A stretch of 64,000 bases of DNA from assembly GCF_023155095.1 (NCBI RefSeq), contig NZ_JAKNDA010000001.1:558001-622000 (forward strand), in the 5' to 3' direction. Each line of letters opens with the position of its first letter. Positions within the stretch are counted from its first letter, which is position 1. Shown here piece after piece: positions 59,822 through 64,000 of the stretch. The position numbers were made by a program, and so were the translations under genes. Origin of the DNA: Idiomarina aminovorans (GTDB lineage Bacteria; Pseudomonadota; Gammaproteobacteria; Enterobacterales; Alteromonadaceae). The notes beneath the pieces are model-generated. The model saw nothing but the letters and a program-made list of their open reading frames with translations, searched no databases and was not told where the DNA came from.

Positions 59822-59850
59822 TTGCGCGACCGTAATTATCGCTATACTAT
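59822..59850 (+). promoter_or_regulatory. Promoter of the initiator tRNA gene
   Basis: TTGCGC (59822-59827) and TATACT (59843-59848), or TACTAT two bases later with a 17-base spacer. A GC-containing discriminator (GCGC) follows, as in stringently controlled tRNA promoters. The mature tRNA starts at 59866. Confidence 0.6.
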
Positions 59851-59865
59851 GCGCTCACATTCGGA

Positions 59866-59942
<77 letters not shown>

Positions 59943-60040
59943 ATGTCCTCATAAAAGACTTCAGTAGTAATTCCCTTAAAAAAACACTAAGACACAAATT
60001 TACTATCAAATACTAATCTTAATAGATCTTAATAGAAAAA

Positions 60041-60595
60041 TTAGGCCAGTTGCTGGCCCCAGTTTGGCTGAGCTGACATGGCTAAGTCCACTGTGGCCGG
60101 AAGTAAACGATTCAAAGTAACTTTAATAACGTAGTACTGGCGTAACGATTTTATCGCTGAAAGCTGCATCCCCTCATTTAACAGCATGCAGGTTGCAAAC
60201 TCTTCATCAGTATCAAGAATTAAAAATAGCCCCTGATCAAAACCTGAGTTTAATTCACACAAGCTCCGCTCTGTTTTCCATTCATTGATATCTGACTTTT
60301 GGAAATGCCAACTTTGTGGCATCTGGGGTCGCCCAAAGCAACTCCAGGCTGCAGCATTAAGTGCTGCATTACTTGGTTTGCAAGGTATTTTATCGGCAGG
60401 ATAAGACTCTAATACTTCAGTCATTTTTTGGAATATGGTCGCATCTTCAATATCCAGCTGTTGCTCGCTGAAGTTGATGTTGACAAGTTGACTCGGTTTA
60501 TAAGGTGTTTCAAACACATGGTCACTACTCAGCTTAACGCTCAGCTTGCCGTTTTCTGCGTTGAACAACCATAACCACTGGGATTCCGATTCCAC
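60041..60595 (-). CDS. zapC: Cell division protein ZapC
   Basis: Cytoplasmic protein that stabilises FtsZ bundles at midcell. The 184 residues are diverged but keep the family anchors WLWLFNAENGKLSV, ALNAAAWSCFGRPQMPQSWHFQ and a C-terminal IKVTLNRLLP. Position beside pyrD matches E. coli ycbW (zapC). Confidence 0.88.
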   Translation of the reverse strand: MESESQWLWLFNAENGKLSVKLSSDHVFETPYKPSQLVNINFSEQQLDIEDATIFQKMTEVLESYPADKIPCKPSNAALNAAAWSCFGRPQMPQSWHFQKSDINEWKTERSLCELNSGFDQGLFLILDTDEEFATCMLLNEGMQLSAIKSLRQYYVIKVTLNRLLPATVDLAMSAQPNWGQQLA

Positions 60596-60659
60596 TTTAC
60601 TCGCCTTTATTATTAGAAGAATTTAAGCTTCGCGATAAGGTACTAAAATCACTTAGCTA

Positions 60660-61664
60660 TTACAAGTGATTAACAATTGAACGAATCAATGCCGGCCCCT
60701 GATAGATAAAGCCCGTATAAACTTGCACCAAACTCGCTCCGGCCTCAAGTTTAGCTTGTGCGGATCCGGCTGAATCAATACCGCCAACACCAATTATAGG
60801 TATCTTTCTTTGCAGGTTTTTACACAATAACTCTATAACTTTCGTGCTTCTGTCTTGTAAGGGTTTGCCGCTAAGTCCCCCCGCTTCACTAGCCTGTCCG
60901 TCTTGAAGACCATCGCGGGACAAAGTGGTATTGGTTGCTATCACACCATCCATTTTGTTCTTCAATAACGACTGAGCCATCGTTTCAACTTCAGCGGCTT
61001 CAAGATCCGGCGCAATTTTAACAACTAACGGAACATAGGAACTGTACTGATCCGATAACTCTAACTGTGCCTCTTTAAGGCTAGCGAGTAATCCGTCCAG
61101 GCTTGAACCATGCTGTAAATTTCGTAGGCCTGGAGTATTAGGTGATGAAATATTTATCGTAATATAGCCTGCATAAGGATAAACCTTTTTCAGGCAAATT
61201 AGATAGTCGTCAATGGCCTGCTCTTCCGGCGTATTCTTATTTTTACCGATGTTAATGCCTAATACACCCTTATAAGACGACGCCTTAATATTTTCCAGAA
61301 GTTTATCAACCCCATGGTTATTGAACCCCATGCGGTTAATAATGGCTTCATCTTCAGTTAGCCGAAATAAACGTGGTTTGTCATTACCGGGCTGGGCTAC
61401 TGGCGTTACCGTACCAACTTCTATAAAACCAAACCCCATTTGAGAAAAGGCATCGATACACTCCGCATTTTTATCCAGACCGGCGGCTAAACCGACCGGA
61501 TTAGGGAACTCAATTCCCATAACCCGAACCGGTTTACTCGGTACGTTTTGTCTCCAAAAAAATGATAAAGGCGTGCGATGCCAGTTGCGCAAAATCCCGA
61601 ACATCTGATCATGCGTCTTCTCGGGATCCTGCTTGAACAGCCATGGACGAATAAGTTTGTACAT
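60660..61664 (-). CDS. pyrD: Dihydroorotate dehydrogenase (quinone)
   Basis: Class 2, membrane-associated FMN enzyme feeding electrons to quinone in pyrimidine synthesis. The 334 residues have the class 2 N-terminal amphipathic helix ([19 protein letters not shown]) and [31 protein letters not shown] carries the catalytic serine, and [32 protein letters not shown]-type FMN phosphate binding closes the protein. The start overlaps the glutamate dehydrogenase stop by one base. Confidence 0.96.
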   Translation of the reverse strand: MYKLIRPWLFKQDPEKTHDQMFGILRNWHRTPLSFFWRQNVPSKPVRVMGIEFPNPVGLAAGLDKNAECIDAFSQMGFGFIEVGTVTPVAQPGNDKPRLFRLTEDEAIINRMGFNNHGVDKLLENIKASSYKGVLGINIGKNKNTPEEQAIDDYLICLKKVYPYAGYITINISSPNTPGLRNLQHGSSLDGLLASLKEAQLELSDQYSSYVPLVVKIAPDLEAAEVETMAQSLLKNKMDGVIATNTTLSRDGLQDGQASEAGGLSGKPLQDRSTKVIELLCKNLQRKIPIIGVGGIDSAGSAQAKLEAGASLVQVYTGFIYQGPALIRSIVNHL

Positions 61665-64000
61665 TAACTGATAACTTTAGGTGCGCAGTTATGGCTTAGC
61701 AGCATCAACTCGCGCAAAGCAACAGAGAACTTAGCAAATTCATGGCTTTTCGTTGTGCGGAAATCAGATAGCATTTGTTGCCAACGAGAAAGCAGTATTT
61801 CGTTCTGCTCTATCCATTCACTGATCATCTTTCCGGGGTCACTCACATCAGGTGTTGAGCGCAGAACCACCTGCGTCAGTGAACGTTGCTGCCAGTCAAG
61901 CTCTTCGCGGAATGCCGCACGTGCCAAAGCTTGCCAGTGATTAGCGACCGGTTGGTTATTAATTTGCGTTAAGAACCAGTGTAAGTTCATTTCTGCGCCT
62001 AAGCGGAAGTAAAGAGTTCCCACTGTTTTGAACGACTGCCCTGTTTCATTTGCCACTTCCGCCAAGTCCATTGCAGAGAAGATAGTACTTAAGCTCGCAA
62101 TTTGTTTAGCAAGATTAGCCGGGAATCCGTGTTCTTTATACTTCTCTATCGTCTCTTCAATGACTTTTGCTTCATCCTCAATCATGTACGTAAGGCTGTT
62201 TTTGCGTAAGTCATCAAATGCGCCCATGTAGAAATCCAGATGTTCCTGAATACCTTTGAGTGCCGGATTACGATGGCGTAATAACCAACGAGTTGATCGG
62301 CGAACCATGCGACGAAGCTGGAATAAAACATCATTCTGAACTTCCGCCGGCACTTTGTTATTGAGTGCTTCTATCTGCTCCCAAAGTTCTTCAACTTTGA
62401 AGCATTCGCGCGCTACAACATAAGCCGAAGCAACTTCCGCAACGCTTGCTCCGGTTGCTTCTTGCTTGCGAAATACAAAATTTGGCCCCATGTCGTTAAC
62501 AATATTATTGGCTAGCTTAGTTGCAATAATTTGCCCTTTAAGCGGATGTGACATCATGCTGTCGGAAAAGCGCTCGCGCAAGGCTTCCGGGAAAGAATCA
62601 AACAGCTCACGCATATGGTACGGGTCTTTCGTAATTTCGTCCGTAATCAATTGCTCTTTCAATACCATTTTGCCATAAGCCGTTATGGTCGATAATTCTG
62701 GGCGAGTCAAACCTTGATTGGCCGCTTGACGTTCAATCAATTGATCATCATCTGGCAAAAATTCAAGTTGACGATTTAACGCATGCTCACGCTCAAGATG
62801 ATGAATGAAGCGCTGGTATTCTTTCATTTGATCCGGGCCACGCAGAGCTGTAACAGAGATAGACTGAGTTTGTCGATTACAGTCTTCAATGACAATTTTT
62901 GAAACGTCATCCGTCATGTCATAAAGCAATTTATCGCGTTGCTTTTTGGTAAGGTCGCCACTATTAACTACGCCGTTTAACAAAATTTTGATATTAACTT
63001 CGTTATCCGAGCAATCAACGCCGCCGACATTATCGACAAAATCTGTGTTAGCTCGTCCGCCCTTCTGAGCAAATTCAATACGCCCCAGTTGAGTAAAACC
63101 CAGGTTTCCACCTTCGCCAATAATTTTAGCGTTTAGGTCACGGCCGTTTACGCGCAAGGTGTCGTTTGCACGGTCACCAACATCGCTGTCGGTTTCTGCC
63201 TTACCTTTAACATAAGTACCAATACCACCGTTCCAAATAAGATCAACGTTCATCGTTAAGCAAGCTTTAATAAGCTCATTCGGCGTCATCGACTTTTTCT
63301 GAGTACCCAGCATTTTCTTAATTTCAGGCGTAAGCTCAATAGCTTTAGCGCTTCGCGAGAATATGCCACCACCTTTTGAAATCAAGTCACGATTATAGTC
63401 GTCCCAACTCGAACGCGGCATTTTAAATAATCGGTCACGTTCTTCCCATGACTTCGCAGCATTTGGAGCTGGGTCAATGAAGATATGTAAGTGGTTAAAT
63501 GCCGCTTGCAATTGGGTATGCTTAGAAAGCAGCATGCCATTACCAAAAACATCGCCCCCCATGTCACCAATAGCAACACAGGTAAAATCCGTGGTCTGGC
63601 AATCGATACCCATTTCACGGAAGTGGCGTTTGACTGACTCCCAGGCGCCACGTGCGGTAATACCCATCTTTTTATGGTCGTAACCAACAGATCCGCCTGA
63701 AGCAAAAGCATCCCCCAGCCAGAAGTTGTACTCCGCTGAAATACCATTAGCGATATCCGAGAAAGTCGCCGTTCCTTTATCCGCGGCAACAACCAAGTAA
63801 GAGTCATCTTGGTCGTGGCGAACAACATTGTTCGGCGGAACAACCTCACCTTCAATAATATTGTCGGTAATATCTAATAACGCACGGATAAAGGTTTTAT
63901 AACACTCTTTACCCTCTGTCATCTTGCCCTCACGGTCTTCAGGCAATGCTTTACAAAAAAAGCCACCCTTTGCGCCAACAGGGACAATAACGGTATTTTT
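61664..64000 (-). CDS. Large NAD-dependent glutamate dehydrogenase (GDH_2 type), C-terminal part
   Basis: Oxidises glutamate to 2-oxoglutarate. The frame is open to the window end, so only the last 778 residues of an enzyme usually near 1600 residues are visible. Seen are [19 protein letters not shown], the nucleotide-binding [24 protein letters not shown] and [13 protein letters not shown], followed by the long helical C-terminal domain. No stop or frameshift occurs in the visible part. It overlaps pyrD as TAATG, suggesting coupled translation. Confidence 0.94.
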   Translation of the reverse strand, partial: KNTVIVPVGAKGGFFCKALPEDREGKMTEGKECYKTFIRALLDITDNIIEGEVVPPNNVVRHDQDDSYLVVAADKGTATFSDIANGISAEYNFWLGDAFASGGSVGYDHKKMGITARGAWESVKRHFREMGIDCQTTDFTCVAIGDMGGDVFGNGMLLSKHTQLQAAFNHLHIFIDPAPNAAKSWEERDRLFKMPRSSWDDYNRDLISKGGGIFSRSAKAIELTPEIKKMLGTQKKSMTPNELIKACLTMNVDLIWNGGIGTYVKGKAETDSDVGDRANDTLRVNGRDLNAKIIGEGGNLGFTQLGRIEFAQKGGRANTDFVDNVGGVDCSDNEVNIKILLNGVVNSGDLTKKQRDKLLYDMTDDVSKIVIEDCNRQTQSISVTALRGPDQMKEYQRFIHHLEREHALNRQLEFLPDDDQLIERQAANQGLTRPELSTITAYGKMVLKEQLITDEITKDPYHMRELFDSFPEALRERFSDSMMSHPLKGQIIATKLANNIVNDMGPNFVFRKQEATGASVAEVASAYVVARECFKVEELWEQIEALNNKVPAEVQNDVLFQLRRMVRRSTRWLLRHRNPALKGIQEHLDFYMGAFDDLRKNSLTYMIEDEAKVIEETIEKYKEHGFPANLAKQIASLSTIFSAMDLAEVANETGQSFKTVGTLYFRLGAEMNLHWFLTQINNQPVANHWQALARAAFREELDWQQRSLTQVVLRSTPDVSDPGKMISEWIEQNEILLSRWQQMLSDFRTTKSHEFAKFSVALRELMLLSHNCAPKVIS

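Overview
The window is a chromosomal segment of a gammaproteobacterium. The gene content and order best fit an Idiomarina-like member of the Alteromonadales: a fabG-acpP-pabC-mltG-tmk-holB block, bioA diverging from bioBFCD, a cbb3 oxidase cluster linked to uspE and ttcA, and lonB-fabA-rmf followed by uup, rlmKL, zapC and pyrD as in Escherichia coli. The genus is inferred; no ribosomal RNA gene is present. Genes are dense, with many 1-4 base overlaps.

Layout. 1-5540: fatty-acid synthesis (fabG 3' end, acpP, with no fabF between acpP and pabC), folate synthesis, the cell-wall lyase MltG, Tmk, DNA polymerase delta', a small unknown protein and a TatD nuclease. 5540-7430: an intergenic region with hairpins and a good promoter, then a stand-alone prpD. 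7430-13800: amino-acid transporter, asparaginase I (TTG start), SppA, nitroreductase, AsnRS. 13890-19320: a small membrane protein, then the biotin genes around a candidate BirA operator. 19380-28860: HtpX, class II DAHP synthase, a DUF1338 protein, the PpsR/PpsA pair and a YdiJ-type dehydrogenase. 28870-38660: leucine dehydrogenase, the uL16 arginine hydroxylase RoxA, purB-hflD-mnmA, rluE, a membrane protein, a Bax-type glucosaminidase, ttcA and uspE. 38720-45670: cbb3 oxidase structural and assembly genes (ccoNOQP, ccoH, ccoI, ccoS and a DsbD_2-type membrane protein), without ccoG or fnr. 45800-48000: a chemoreceptor behind a sigma-28-like promoter and a CPXCG protein.

The unusual part is 48000-50620. 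An azoR remnant is followed by a near-perfect chromosome dif site at 48381-48408, so this is the replication terminus. A second dif-like site with a degenerate XerD arm lies exactly 1442 bases later (49823-49850). Between them is a tiny, AT-rich, hairpin-filled element. It carries a 28-codon ORF, a DUF3653-like helix-turn-helix gene and a 55-residue ORF, and no recombinase or replication protein. I read it as a minimal Xer-exploiting element (IMEX), probably a filamentous-phage satellite of the VGJ type. Just beyond it is a decayed CopG/ParE-type toxin-antitoxin pair, with a stop codon in the antitoxin and a deletion/frameshift in the toxin.

50680-64000: LonB, FabA behind a perfect FabR-type palindrome, RMF, a DUF3466/HAF-repeat surface protein, Uup, a glutaredoxin-like protein, RlmKL, an initiator tRNA gene, ZapC, PyrD and the C-terminal half of a large NAD-glutamate dehydrogenase cut by the window end.
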